Part shown: positions 41,346 through 50,677 of the stretch, piece by piece
Layout: every line of letters starts with the position of its first letter
How positions within the stretch are numbered: position 1 is the stretch's first letter
Source of the DNA: CACIAM-69d sp001698445
GTDB taxonomy: Bacteria; Cyanobacteriota; Cyanobacteriia; CACIAM-69d
Reading direction: 5' to 3'
Length of the DNA: 64,000 nucleotides
Assembly (NCBI RefSeq): GCF_043235035.1
Contig: NZ_JAZAQF010000095.1
Location: 1-64,000 of the forward strand
The notes under the pieces: generated by a model
Told to the model about the DNA's origin: nothing
The model's database searches: none
The model's input: the letters and a program-made list of their open reading frames with translations, nothing else
Position numbers and translations under genes: made by a program

Positions 41346-43574
41346 CTAATTGCCAACTCCAAGCTCGCTGGCATCGATCACCGGGCGCATGGGGCCCAAC
41401 TGGTCTTGGCCGGTGACGGATAGATCGCTGTGGCACAGATAAAGCTGATCGCGGCAACGTCCCAATAGGTCATGCACCACCCGATCGAACCGATCGAGGT
41501 CTGCTTGTTCCTCGTCGTCTGGGGTGCGGCGGCGACCGTTCCAATCTTGCAAAAACAAGGGTGAGCCGAACAACACCGCTGCGCCCCCCCGGGGCCAAAG
41601 AGGCGAAGAGGCATCTAGCCAAAAGTGCCAGCGGTGGGAAAGGCGAGCGGTGCGGTACTGGAAAATATTGGCGAGGGTGATGCCGCTGGGGGCCGGGTTC
41701 AGCACTTGGCTGGGGAAGGGGTTGGCGGCGATCGTGCCGCGTCGTAACAGAGCAATGAATTTGTGGATGGTCTCCGTTTCCGGTGCTTGGGGATCAATGC
41801 GGTGGCTGATATCCCAATAGCGATGGGCGGCTTCTAGGAGTTCGCGCAGGGCGGCCAATTCGGCGGGATCCAAGCGTCCCCCATGCCACAAAAACTGCTG
41901 AACGGCGCGATCGAGCACAATTAGGGGGCTGCGAATCAGGCGCTGGCGGAGTTGTTGCTGTTGCTCGCTAATCCACGATCGCAGCTTTTGATAGGCCATG
42001 GTGGCTCGGTAGCCCAACCGATCCCAACGGGCAAAGACTTCCACGGGCAACAGTTCCGGCCGCTGTCGATCGGGACGGAAGCAGTGATCGGCAATCAGGC
42101 CAGCACGCACGGGATCGATCGCCCGGCGCAGGCCCGTGGGGCTGGTTTCCGCCAAGTCCGGCAACGCCAAGTCCAACTCCGCTGCTGGCCTGATCGACCC
42201 GGCCCCGGTGACCGCCGGTTCCGGGGCGGCCAACCAAGGATCCGGTTCCGTGCTCAGCCCCACCAACATTTCCGCCACATCTTCCCGATTGAGCCAGTCG
42301 CCCAAACCCGAATAAACCAATGTCCAAAGGGTCAGAAGCGATCGCACCGTGGGCGAACTAATCAAAGGGCGCTGGTTGCCCAACAGGGTCACGGGTAACC
42401 CCCGATCGCGCAGGATGGTGGCCAGGGTGTAGCCCGCGATCGAGTCCAAACCGGGACTAATCACCGCAATGTCCTGGGGTTGGAGGGTTTCCGTTTGGAC
42501 GGCTTGCACAATGGTTTCGGCCGTTTCCCGCAGCAGTTGGGCCCGAGCAATGGTGGTCAGCACTTGCACCGTGGGGGGCCAGGCTTCGGCCCAAGGGGCG
42601 ATCGCAAAGGGTTCCCGCGCCACCGTAGTCAGCAATGGAGCCACCCGTTGCACCAAATCGTGATTCGCGCGTCCCAAATCCAAATGATCGGTGCAGCGAT
42701 CGGCTAAGGGCTGCAAGGCCGCAGGATCCGCGCCCAACCCCAAGCGGCTGGCCCCGTCCCGATTGTGGGTGTAGCCGGCCCAGGCCCCGCCTTCTTGCAA
42801 CAGGGTCAGCAGCCGTCCCGCCAGGGCCGGAAAGTCATCGGTGTCATCGGCCAACACCACTTGATAGCGTCGTTGCAGTCGATCGAGATAGCGCGGATCC
42901 GACAGCAAAAAGTTGCCATAGAGCCAACTCACCAGCCCGTAGGTGAGCAGACCGCGCCGCAAGCACCAGTCTCGCCACTCCACGATCAGAGCACCCGCCC
43001 GATCGACCCAATTTCCCGGCAGTTCCACCGCCGCCGCTGGCCCCAGACCTTGTACCAGGCGATCGGGAATTTCCGCCAAATCCGTGCCGCTGTTGGCTGC
43101 TAACTGCAACAGATCCAACAGCCGCCGCACAGCCCGCTCTCGCAATAGCTGGGCGATCGGTGAATCGGGGTTTTCATCCAGCGCCTGGCCCCACAACTGC
43201 CCCGCCAGTTCCTGTTCATTTTCCGGGCGCAACAGCAGTGGAAATTGCGGCACAAACCCCGCCCGCTCCGCCAGCAACGGATAGAACAGCATCACCTCTT
43301 GCTCAAAAAAGCCCAGGGGAGTGGTGCAGTCGATGGCTGGCCAACCCACCGCCGCCAATCGCTCCATCAGGGCCCAACGGGTTTCGCTGCTGGCCGCCAG
43401 GGCCAACACCCGGCTCCCCGGGGGCAACTGATCCCGCAATCCCTGGAACCAATCCACCAGGGTTTGGGTTTTGCCGCTGAGGGCCCCGCCTGTGATCCAA
43501 ATTGATCGGGCGATCGAAGCCGGGCGATCGGGCGCAAACGTGGCGGAGGCCGGGAAATGGTTAGCCACAAGCAC
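41346..43574 (-). CDS. AddB/UvrD-like ATPase (helicase-nuclease-type subunit)
   Basis: A 742-residue protein. The N-terminus has a P-loop ITGGALSGKTQTLV (GxxxxGKT) and then strand-helix patterns like the AddB/UvrD core (VLALAASSETRWALMERL, VVLADDTDDFPALAGRLLTLL, DIAVISPGLDSIAGYTLATILRDRGLPV). The last matches the AddB helicase-like motif region that selects one strand. It lacks a recognisable PD-(D/E)XK nuclease end and AddB cysteines. In cyanobacteria such proteins are often called recombinases. A separate RecB-like nuclease gene lies at 60137-61030. Confidence 0.65.
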   Translation of the reverse strand: MLVANHFPASATFAPDRPASIARSIWITGGALSGKTQTLVDWFQGLRDQLPPGSRVLALAASSETRWALMERLAAVGWPAIDCTTPLGFFEQEVMLFYPLLAERAGFVPQFPLLLRPENEQELAGQLWGQALDENPDSPIAQLLRERAVRRLLDLLQLAANSGTDLAEIPDRLVQGLGPAAAVELPGNWVDRAGALIVEWRDWCLRRGLLTYGLVSWLYGNFLLSDPRYLDRLQRRYQVVLADDTDDFPALAGRLLTLLQEGGAWAGYTHNRDGASRLGLGADPAALQPLADRCTDHLDLGRANHDLVQRVAPLLTTVAREPFAIAPWAEAWPPTVQVLTTIARAQLLRETAETIVQAVQTETLQPQDIAVISPGLDSIAGYTLATILRDRGLPVTLLGNQRPLISSPTVRSLLTLWTLVYSGLGDWLNREDVAEMLVGLSTEPDPWLAAPEPAVTGAGSIRPAAELDLALPDLAETSPTGLRRAIDPVRAGLIADHCFRPDRQRPELLPVEVFARWDRLGYRATMAYQKLRSWISEQQQQLRQRLIRSPLIVLDRAVQQFLWHGGRLDPAELAALRELLEAAHRYWDISHRIDPQAPETETIHKFIALLRRGTIAANPFPSQVLNPAPSGITLANIFQYRTARLSHRWHFWLDASSPLWPRGGAAVLFGSPLFLQDWNGRRRTPDDEEQADLDRFDRVVHDLLGRCRDQLYLCHSDLSVTGQDQLGPMRPVIDASELGVGN

Positions 43575-43800
43575 GGAAAAATGATGGTTTTGCTATGATA
43601 CCGATCGCCCAGTGATTCCAAACGATAACCCCAATACCCAAGCCTCAAGCCCCGCCCCAGGGTTGTTCTTTGGGTCTCGTTGTGCAACGGCGGTTGTGGG
43701 GTTAAATAATGGCTCGGAATTCCCTGCATCTTCGTCAGGGAAAGATGTTAGCCTGTCAGCCCGATCGCTGGTCACAGCATTTAAACCGCTTTTGAACAAT

Positions 43801-45288
43801 ATGAAGAATCGGTGGCTTCCAGGTTTGCGATCGCTCTGGGCGAATGCGGGGAGTTGGTACGAGTCCACCCCAGAACGGGCGCTCAACCAGGCCTATGAAG
43901 CGGCCCTCGCCATTCGGGCCCTAGAGGATCGCTACTTTGAGGGCAATCCAATCGACCTCGACAGCACCCGCTACGGCGAAAGCACCTGCGATTACTTTCG
44001 CACCGAGCTGCAAAAACAACTGAAGATGATTGATTTGCGGTTGTGGGAATTCAACAGTAGCAATGCTTTTTTGGATTTTGGCACCAAAACGATCGGGATT
44101 CCCAGTCGCAAAACCGAAGCGGGCCTGAGCAATCCCAACGCCCCGATCGCCACCAGCACCGACGCGAGCGGCCGGCGATTTTCGGAACCGGGCGATCGCT
44201 CCTTCATCGTGCTCAAAAAACTGGAGCTAATTGACAATACCTTAGATCGCTATGTCCACGGTCGATCGGTCGATCGCCTGGAACTCAACAGCGACAACCT
44301 GCCCGCCACCTCGGAGGAATCGCCGTCCGTCACCGCCAACACCACCACCGCCCCCCTAGACCAGTCCCGATCGTGGCAGGCCGCCGCCAACGCCGCCAAA
44401 ATTCGCCCCAAGCGGCCCTCCAGTTGGCGAGCTGGGGCCCTGAATGTGGCCACGCGCAACATCTCCGGCGGAATGCGCAAACCCTCCGCCACCGGCAGCA
44501 CTGGCCTCATTCCCCGATCGCTCCTCACCACCTTCGATCGCGTGCGGCGCGACCTGGACGATCGTTCCGAAGAAGAAGTGCTGCAAAACTATCGCACCTC
44601 CAAAGTTCGAACGATCGTTTCACTCAAATTCATCTTGCTGCTGATTTTGGTGCCCCTGTTGGTGCAGCAGATGTCCAAAAACTTCCTGGTGGGGCCGATC
44701 GTCGATCGGGTCTATCACCCCAGCATCAACAACGTCTTTCTCAACATGGACATGCAAGAAGAAGCCATGGTTGAGCTAGAGCGCTACGAAAACTTCCTGC
44801 ACTTCCAGTCCCTCTTGGGCAAAACTCCCAAACTCACCCCCGAAGAAATTGAGGAAAAAGTTCAAGAAAAAGCCGAAGAAATTGCCAATGAATCCTGGGT
44901 TCGCAGCGCCGATGCCCTCAAAAATGTCTTTTCCGATTTCCTGTCTCTGGCCGGGTTTGGGCTAGTCATTGCCTATAGTCGCGAAGAAATTGCCGTTCTC
45001 AAGTCCTTCATTGATGAGATTATGTATGGTCTGAGCGACAGCGCTAAGGCCTTCGTGATCATTCTTTCAACCGATATCTTTGTGGGATATCACTCGGCCC
45101 ACGGCTGGGAAGTGGTGGTCAGCGGCATTTCTCGACACCTGGGGCTACCGGAAAATAAAGACTTCATGTTTTTGTTTATTGCGACCTTTCCGGTGATTTT
45201 GGATGCCGTGATTAAGTATTGGATTTTCCGATATCTCAATCGCATTTCGCCTTCCGCCGTTGCCACTTACAAAGACATGAACGAGTAG
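43801..45288 (+). CDS. pcxA: Proton extrusion protein PcxA
   Basis: A 495-residue membrane protein of the CemA/PcxA (CotA) family needed for light-driven proton extrusion and CO2 uptake. The start MKNRWLPGLRSLWANAGSW followed by STPERALNQAYEAALAIRALED matches homologues. A long linker holds residues rich in S and P (about 120-240). The conserved membrane part begins at KVRTIVSLKFILLLILVPLLVQQ, with helices near DFLSLAGFGLVIAY, AFVIILSTDIFVGYHS and FLFIATFPVILDAVIKYWIF. A GTG start at 43612 would add 63 poorly conserved residues; I prefer 43801. Confidence 0.92.
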   Translation: MKNRWLPGLRSLWANAGSWYESTPERALNQAYEAALAIRALEDRYFEGNPIDLDSTRYGESTCDYFRTELQKQLKMIDLRLWEFNSSNAFLDFGTKTIGIPSRKTEAGLSNPNAPIATSTDASGRRFSEPGDRSFIVLKKLELIDNTLDRYVHGRSVDRLELNSDNLPATSEESPSVTANTTTAPLDQSRSWQAAANAAKIRPKRPSSWRAGALNVATRNISGGMRKPSATGSTGLIPRSLLTTFDRVRRDLDDRSEEEVLQNYRTSKVRTIVSLKFILLLILVPLLVQQMSKNFLVGPIVDRVYHPSINNVFLNMDMQEEAMVELERYENFLHFQSLLGKTPKLTPEEIEEKVQEKAEEIANESWVRSADALKNVFSDFLSLAGFGLVIAYSREEIAVLKSFIDEIMYGLSDSAKAFVIILSTDIFVGYHSAHGWEVVVSGISRHLGLPENKDFMFLFIATFPVILDAVIKYWIFRYLNRISPSAVATYKDMNE

Positions 45289-45322
45289 CCCGTTTCCAGT
45301 TCTTCTCCACCCTTGCCCGCCC

Positions 45323-46297
45323 ATGATTACCCCAACCATTCAGTGGTATCCCGGTCACATTGCCAAAGCCGAAAAAGCCCTTTTGGAGCAACTCAAATTG
45401 GTGGATGTGGTCTTTGAGGTGCGGGATGCGCGGATTCCCCTGGCCACCCATCACCCAAAGTTACAAAGTTGGCTGGAGCGCCCCGGCACTAAAACCGGCC
45501 GCGTGTTGGTGCTGAATCGGGTGGACTCCATCCCGGGGCCCGTTCGCCAAAATTGGGAACAGTGGATGCGATCGCAAGGGGAAACACCCTATTTCACCGA
45601 TGCGCGCCAGGGTCAGGGGGTCAAGTCGATCGCCCATGCGGCCCAGGATGTGGCGGCTTGGGTGAATGAGCGGCGGTTGCAACGGGGAATGCGGCCGCGG
45701 CCGGTGCGGGCAGCGGTGATTGGATTTCCGAATGTGGGCAAGTCGGCGCTCATTAACCGGTTGGTGAAGCGGCGCGTGGTGGAAAGTGCGGCCAAACCGG
45801 GGGTAACGCGCCAATTGCGGTGGGTACGAATTTCTTCGGAGCTGGAATTGCTGGATGCGCCGGGCATTTTGCCCGCCAATTTGGTGGATCAGTCGGCAGC
45901 CGTGAAGTTAGCCATTTGCGACGACATTGGCCAAGCGGCCTACGACAACCAAAAGGTGGCGGCGGCTTTGGTGGATTTGCTGTGTGGGTTGAATTTGGAT
46001 CCGCAACCGACGCTCGAAACCTCGGCGGATATTTCGCCAAAAACTTCGCCAGAATCCTTAGAATCCTTAACAGAAATCTCCACAGCACCTCCGACAGCAA
46101 TGGTGCGATCGACGGGCGATCGAGCGCTGGAGAAACGCTATGGCTTGGCTCCGGGACTCCTGAACGGCGAGGACTATGTACCCGCGTTGGCGGAATTTCG
46201 TTATCAGGGCGATCGGGAGCGGGCGGCCCGTACCCTGTTGCAAGACTTTCGGAAGGGTGCGTTGGGTAATTTACCCCTGGAATTGCCGCCCAGTTAG
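45323..46297 (+). CDS. rbgA: Ribosome biogenesis GTPase RbgA (YlqF)
   Basis: A 324-residue circularly permuted GTPase for late 50S assembly. IQWYPGHIAKAEKAL is the conserved start, DVVFEVRDARIPLAT the switch part, VLNRVD the G4, and the G1 VIGFPNVGKSALINRL comes after, with G3 in LLDAPGILP. A C-terminal insert (about 235-265) is serine/threonine/glutamate-rich and low-complexity. It follows pcxA by 34 bases and may be co-transcribed with it. Confidence 0.93.
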   Translation: MITPTIQWYPGHIAKAEKALLEQLKLVDVVFEVRDARIPLATHHPKLQSWLERPGTKTGRVLVLNRVDSIPGPVRQNWEQWMRSQGETPYFTDARQGQGVKSIAHAAQDVAAWVNERRLQRGMRPRPVRAAVIGFPNVGKSALINRLVKRRVVESAAKPGVTRQLRWVRISSELELLDAPGILPANLVDQSAAVKLAICDDIGQAAYDNQKVAAALVDLLCGLNLDPQPTLETSADISPKTSPESLESLTEISTAPPTAMVRSTGDRALEKRYGLAPGLLNGEDYVPALAEFRYQGDRERAARTLLQDFRKGALGNLPLELPPS

Positions 46298-46386
46298 CAA
46301 TCCAAATTAATTCGAATTAATTTGAATCAACCCAATTCAAATCCATTCAGCCCTCTTCGATCCTGTTCGATTTTGTTCGATCCTAG

Positions 46387-46602
46387 TTGATCCTGATAAT
46401 TTTTCTTTTCATTCTCTTGTTGCAGAATCTGAAGGTTTGGCTGAAAGCTTTGGCCCCGCCAATGGGTTCCTATCGCCACAACGATCTGCATTTGCGAGAT
46501 GTGCCGGAAGATGAACCGATCAATGCCCATTCCCACCTGATGGCGATCGCCCTGAGCAACTCTCAGGTGATTCCTCTGGTGATTTTAACGGCTCGGTTAT
46601 AA
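46387..46602 (+). CDS. Possible small membrane protein, unknown
   Basis: A 71-residue frame starting at TTG with a hydrophobic N-terminus (ILIIFLFILLLQNL) and a polar C-terminal part ending LVILTARL. It overlaps the convergent HEAT gene by six bases. The upstream region is full of TTCGATCCT repeats, so initiation is doubtful. It could begin at the ATG near 46462 instead. Weakly supported. Confidence 0.35.
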   Translation: MILIIFLFILLLQNLKVWLKALAPPMGSYRHNDLHLRDVPEDEPINAHSHLMAIALSNSQVIPLVILTARL

Positions 46603-47355
46603 CCAGCCTTCCTGCTCCAGTTCCGCAATGATTTGCAGGGCACGGGAATCTCCCAGCTTTAGGAGGGCCGATCGCGCGTCTTCCTTGATGCCGAGTTCGC
46701 GATCTTCCACCAGGGCTTCAATCAACCCATCCACGGCTCCCGCATAGATCGCATTGGAGGGCAAGTCGCGGCACAGTTGCCCCAGGGCCCAAGCACAGTT
46801 ACTGCGCACGGCCGGAACAGGATCTTGGCGCAGGGCCACAATCAGCGGCGGTACGGCCCCCACGATCGCCTCATAACCCACGGCTCCCATTTGCCCCAGG
46901 GAACTGGCCGCCCACAGGCGCACGGCCGCAATATCCCGCTGCAAGGTTTGCACCAACGGAGCCAAGGCCCGGCGATCGCGCCCATTGCCCAGGGCCCAGA
47001 CAATGCCTTTGCGGACGTAGCCATTCCAGTCCCGTTGGAGTTGGCCAATTAAGGGGTCGATCGCCTCTGGATCTGGATTGCGGCCCAAGGCATAGGCGGC
47101 GCTCATTCGCACTAACGGACAAACATCGTTAATGAGTAGAATCAACCGTTCGCTAGCCCTGGGGTCTTGCAACTCACAAAACGCCCTAGCCCCCACCGCC
47201 CGCTGGGTCGGATCCGGATCTTGCAACAGTTGCAACATCACGTCTGGATCGGGGAGCGGCGCGGCTTCGTTCGGGGGCGGGGTTTCGAGAATGTTCAGAT
47301 CGTCTGACTCTGCTGAATCTAAGTCGAGTAACCCGAGGTCATCATTCACCGGCAT
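46597..47355 (-). CDS. HEAT-repeat protein
   Basis: A 252-residue helical repeat protein: after an acidic N-terminus, about five HEAT/PBS-lyase-like repeats run through the sequence (VRMSAAYALGRN, VRKGIVWALGN, VRLWAASSLGQMG, VRSNCAWALGQL, ALLKLGDSRAL). Such proteins can act in phycobilin attachment (lyase chaperones) or as general scaffolds; no lyase-specific motif is evident. It follows the photosystem I accumulation factor gene by 11 bases. Confidence 0.8.
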   Translation of the reverse strand: MPVNDDLGLLDLDSAESDDLNILETPPPNEAAPLPDPDVMLQLLQDPDPTQRAVGARAFCELQDPRASERLILLINDVCPLVRMSAAYALGRNPDPEAIDPLIGQLQRDWNGYVRKGIVWALGNGRDRRALAPLVQTLQRDIAAVRLWAASSLGQMGAVGYEAIVGAVPPLIVALRQDPVPAVRSNCAWALGQLCRDLPSNAIYAGAVDGLIEALVEDRELGIKEDARSALLKLGDSRALQIIAELEQEGWL

Positions 47356-47366
47356 AGCAGTCCTCC

Positions 47367-48032
47367 TTAGCGATCGCGGTTGGTCGATTGCGCCTTGGAG
47401 GCCGGCTTGGCCGATTCTGGAACCAATTCCACATTCACCTCATTCACTTCCCGGCGGCGCAGTTCCACGGACTCCGAACGTGGCAGTAGGTTAAACACTG
47501 CTCGGAACTGATCGTCGAGTTCCTCAAAGGACACTTGACCGGCGCGATCGAGCAATACTTTTCCCGATTGATCAATTAAAACCGTTTGGGGCACAACGCC
47601 ACGGTAGTAGTGCGCCGGTTGCAGTGGATCCGCCACTGGCTCTAAGGGCAGAGAATCGGCCGCAATGGGCAAAAAGTCCGCTACTTTGCCGTAAAACGCC
47701 TGCAACTGAGAAATGGTGGAGGAAAATCGCTTGCAATCGCGACTGTCGTCCACAAAAAACACCAACAGGGTGGGTCGCTGTCGTTCCCGCGATTGGGCCA
47801 AGGTCACCCGAGGCGGCACCAAAGAGCCATTGCCCGCATAGAGCGCAAAAATATTGCCATCAAAATTATCGTCATTCAATGCGGCCTGGGCTGGCAGGGC
47901 CCCCAAGGCCCAGCCCCCGATCGTTAACGACAGCAGCAGGGCGATCGCCTGGGCCAGCCCCTGTCGTCCCCACCAGCGAGCAATGATGCTGCCCAGTGCC
48001 AAACCCCGAACCCACATGACTATCCGTGACAT
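47367..48032 (-). CDS. Thylakoid-membrane photosystem I accumulation factor (thioredoxin-like)
   Basis: A 221-residue protein with an N-terminal signal/anchor (AIALLLSLTIGGWALGALPAQA), so lumenal or membrane-anchored. The body has a thioredoxin fold: LNDDNFDGNIFALYAGNGSLVPPR, LLVFFVDDSRDCKRFSS (a single cysteine, not CxxC) and VPQTVLIDQSGKVLLDRAG. The family is annotated in cyanobacteria as a thylakoid membrane photosystem I accumulation factor; the name is from memory. It is the first gene of a two-gene unit with the HEAT protein. Confidence 0.65.
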   Translation of the reverse strand: MSRIVMWVRGLALGSIIARWWGRQGLAQAIALLLSLTIGGWALGALPAQAALNDDNFDGNIFALYAGNGSLVPPRVTLAQSRERQRPTLLVFFVDDSRDCKRFSSTISQLQAFYGKVADFLPIAADSLPLEPVADPLQPAHYYRGVVPQTVLIDQSGKVLLDRAGQVSFEELDDQFRAVFNLLPRSESVELRRREVNEVNVELVPESAKPASKAQSTNRDR

Positions 48033-48479
48033 TGAAACCGTGACATTTAAATCGTTAAAAAACGCAAGACAAAAACGCGAAACAGACAGCGTATAAGCCC
48101 CTTGCAGAGCCTATCCTATCGCGAACCGCGAAACCCCCCACGTCTGAATTGTGGCCCAATGATCCGATCGGTCGCCGCAGCCCTGGGACAATTGCGCAGG
48201 TCTACCGGGGTCTCTCCGGGCGATCGCGCCAGGCTTCGTTGGCGGAAGATGTGCCACCCAACGGGCCGATTGGAATTTCCATGGGTATGATGGGGGGCAA
48301 GATCAGCCCAAAACCAGCCCTGCTCCGGTCAGTTCTCCGCTTTTTCACCGAAGGGATCCTGGTCGGAAAGCTGGGTCAAGGGTTTCCGTGACTACTCCTC
48401 TTCAACGCCTTTCTCCCCTACGCTTACCGTTTTCTGTTCCATTCATTAACCCATTGAGCGAGCGGCTCTAGCTTTAGCT
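48033..48479. other. Intergenic, no gene seen
   Basis: A 447-base region between divergent genes. A frame of 80 codons starting near 48149 has no recognisable features. Near 48200-48225 TCTACCGGGGTCTCTCCGGG can fold weakly. Confidence 0.5.
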
Positions 48480-49463
48480 ATGGTTCGGTTCCGTATTCAA
48501 GCTGACAGTGATATTCCGGCATCCACGCAGTTGTTTAACCAAATTCGGTTTGCGATCGCTTCGCGGCAGTTTCCGCCGGGGCACCGCTTGCCCAGCACCC
48601 GCCAACTGGCCATGGAAACGGGCTTGCATCGCAACACCATCAGCAAGGTCTATCGCCAGCTTGAAGATAACGGCCTAGTGGAAGCCCAGCCCGGCTCTGG
48701 CATTTATGTGCGAGCCTTGGGTCATGAAGGTGGGGCCCAACTCCGATCGCCCGTTTTTGACAAAAACCCCGAAGCCTATCAACTGGTGAAGCAAAGCCTC
48801 GATCGGCTAATCGAAGCCGGTTGCAGCCTCAGCACCGCTCGGGAACTGTTTTTGGGAGAAGTGGATTGGCGGTTACGATGCAGCGCCCGCGTCATTGTCA
48901 CCGCCCCTCAACAGGATTTGGGGGTGGGCGAAATTATGGCCGGTGAAATTGAGCAATCACTGCAAATTCCCGTGCAATTGGTGGCCATGGAAGATTTGCC
49001 AGCCGCGCTCGATCGCACCGCTTCCGCCACCGTGGTCACCAGCCGCTACTTCATTGGCGATGCGGAAAAAATCGCCGCCCCCAAATCGGCCCGCGTCATC
49101 CCGGTGGATATTTATGACTATGCCGAAGAAATTGAATTCGTGAAGAATCTCCCGGCCGGTACGCGGATCGGTCTGGTCAGCATCAGTCCCGGTTGGCTGC
49201 GGGCTTCGGAAGTGATTGTTCATAGCTTCCGGGGCGAAGAAATTTTGGTGATGACCACCCTTCCCAGCGACACCTATAAGCTCGGGGCATTGGTCAAAAC
49301 CGTGCGCTATATCGGGTGCGATCGGGACAGCTTCCCCAAGGTCAAGGCTGCCGTTTCCGCGCACCGAGAAGACATCATCCGCCCCCCGCAGGTGATCTGT
49401 TGCGAAAACTACATCGGCAGCCAATCCATGAACCATCTCCAACGGGAGTTAGGCCTGGCCTAG
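48480..49463 (+). CDS. GntR family transcriptional regulator
   Basis: A 327-residue regulator. The N-terminal winged helix is complete: PASTQLFNQIRFAIASRQFPPG, LPSTRQLAMETGLHRNTISKVYRQLEDNGLVEA and QPGSGIYVRA. The C-terminal 220 residues are an unusual, longer effector domain with several beta-alpha units (ARVIVTAPQQDLGVGEIMAGEI, AATVVTSRYFIG-like TVVTSRYFIGDAEKI), unlike MocR or standard YtrA types. Several cyanobacterial GntR proteins of this shape are uncharacterised. Target unknown. Confidence 0.8.
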   Translation: MVRFRIQADSDIPASTQLFNQIRFAIASRQFPPGHRLPSTRQLAMETGLHRNTISKVYRQLEDNGLVEAQPGSGIYVRALGHEGGAQLRSPVFDKNPEAYQLVKQSLDRLIEAGCSLSTARELFLGEVDWRLRCSARVIVTAPQQDLGVGEIMAGEIEQSLQIPVQLVAMEDLPAALDRTASATVVTSRYFIGDAEKIAAPKSARVIPVDIYDYAEEIEFVKNLPAGTRIGLVSISPGWLRASEVIVHSFRGEEILVMTTLPSDTYKLGALVKTVRYIGCDRDSFPKVKAAVSAHREDIIRPPQVICCENYIGSQSMNHLQRELGLA

Positions 49464-49496
49464 CAACGGTCAAATCCAAGCATTGACCAGGCGATT

Positions 49497-49608
49497 ATTG
49501 GCCGTAGTAAACATTGGCCGCAGCAAAATTACTGGCCATAGCAAAATTAGTGATTGGCCGTAGTAAACATTGGCCGCAGCAAAATCACTGGCCATAACAA
49601 AATTACTG
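49497..49608. repeat. 56-base direct duplication
   Basis: Two adjacent near-identical 56-base copies (TTGGCCGTAGTAAACATTGG and following), each itself made of TTGGCC(G/A)(T/C)AG words. The second copy contains the stop codon of the thioredoxin gene at 49603, so the duplication changes its 3' end. Confidence 0.9.
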
Positions 49609-50067
49609 ACCACGATAGTTGGACAGTCGCGCCAGGGTTGCCAACGACTGGACACCCGGATATTTGCGCCCCCGAATTTCCCAGGTAGGATAGCCCTCGA
49701 TCCCCGCCTGTGTGCACAGTTGCGGCTGCGGGTTGCGGCCTTGGGGGTCGCACTCAATGTAGCGAATTTGGTTGAACGCCTGACCAAATAATTCCTTTTG
49801 ACTTTGGCAATGGCCGCACCAGTAGGCTCCATACATTTTTGCGCCAATTTGCCGCAGGTGCTGGGCCAAGCCTCGGGGGGAAACCGCCAATATCCCTTCC
49901 CAGGATTGTTCGATCGCCCCTTGAATGGCGGGAGCTGCGGCCTTGGCCGGGTTGGCTGGGGGGGCTGCTTCTGCCAGGGTCGCCACCAGGCCCGCTCCGG
50001 CCAAGGTGGCCGCACAGCCCAGTCCAATCCAGACCTGATTTGTTAGCAAGTTGCGGTTGGGTTTCAT
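49603..50067 (-). CDS. Exported thioredoxin-like protein (CGHC active site)
   Basis: A 154-residue protein. The N-terminus (LLTNQVWIGLGCAATLAGAGLVATLAEA) reads as a signal peptide or membrane anchor, then the thioredoxin domain has KMYGAYWCGHCQSQKELF with the CGHC redox motif and GYPTWEIRGRKYPGVQSL with a cis-proline region. This arrangement resembles the C-terminal part of vitamin-K-epoxide-reductase/LTO1-type oxidases, suggesting a lumenal dithiol role. The start at 50067 gives the standard leader. It is divergent from psb28. Confidence 0.82.
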   Translation of the reverse strand: MKPNRNLLTNQVWIGLGCAATLAGAGLVATLAEAAPPANPAKAAAPAIQGAIEQSWEGILAVSPRGLAQHLRQIGAKMYGAYWCGHCQSQKELFGQAFNQIRYIECDPQGRNPQPQLCTQAGIEGYPTWEIRGRKYPGVQSLATLARLSNYRGQ

Positions 50068-50236
50068 AACCAGTCCTGTTGTGCTCGTTGGAGTGCGGGT
50101 TTGTAGGCGTGGGTTTGTAGGCATTAATGCGCGGCGATCGGCAGCGGTTGCCCATTTGGTGGGGTGGAGGTTTTGTGCGATGATCGAACGACGCTTTTTG
50201 GCGGTTCATCACGCTTCAACTACCAGTTTTAACAAT

Positions 50237-50578
50237 ATGGCAGTCATTCAATTCATCCGAGGCATTAACGAAGAGGTGGTACCTGATGTTCGCTTGACAC
50301 GATCGCGTGATGGGAGCAACGGCCGCGCCATCTTTATCTTTGATAACCCTAAAACGTTGGCTGCATCCGCCGATCAAGAAATCACCGGCATGTACCTGAT
50401 CGACGAAGAGGGTGAGTTGATGACCCGTGATGTGAAAGGCAAGTTTATTAACGGTCAGCCGTCGGGCATTGAAGCCTACTACGTCATGACCTCGGAGAAC
50501 GATTGGGAACGGTTCATGCGGTTTATGAATCGCTACGCTGAAGCGAACGGCTTGGGCTTCACGAAGGCTGACAGCTAG
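50237..50578 (+). CDS. psb28: Photosystem II assembly protein Psb28
   Basis: A 113-residue soluble protein that binds PSII repair/assembly intermediates on the cytosolic side. The start MAVIQFIRGINEEVVPDVRL, RDGSNGRAIFIFDNPK, ITGMYLIDEEGELMTRDVKGKF and the end WERFMRFMNRYAEANGLGF are characteristic. The start at 50237 is the family one; the frame is open upstream but non-conserved. It is divergent from the thioredoxin-like gene. Confidence 0.95.
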   Translation: MAVIQFIRGINEEVVPDVRLTRSRDGSNGRAIFIFDNPKTLAASADQEITGMYLIDEEGELMTRDVKGKFINGQPSGIEAYYVMTSENDWERFMRFMNRYAEANGLGFTKADS

Positions 50579-50677
50579 CGATCGCCCAACTACTCAATTA
50601 GCTACTCAATTGCGCCTAGCCACTCAGCGCCCGACCATTCCACCATCCCAGAACCATGCCCGAGGGGGTGATCGCCC

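Noticed and set aside
48149..48391. 80-codon frame before the GntR gene
   Set aside because: Begins at TTG with no ribosome binding site and has no homologue I can recognise; treated as intergenic.
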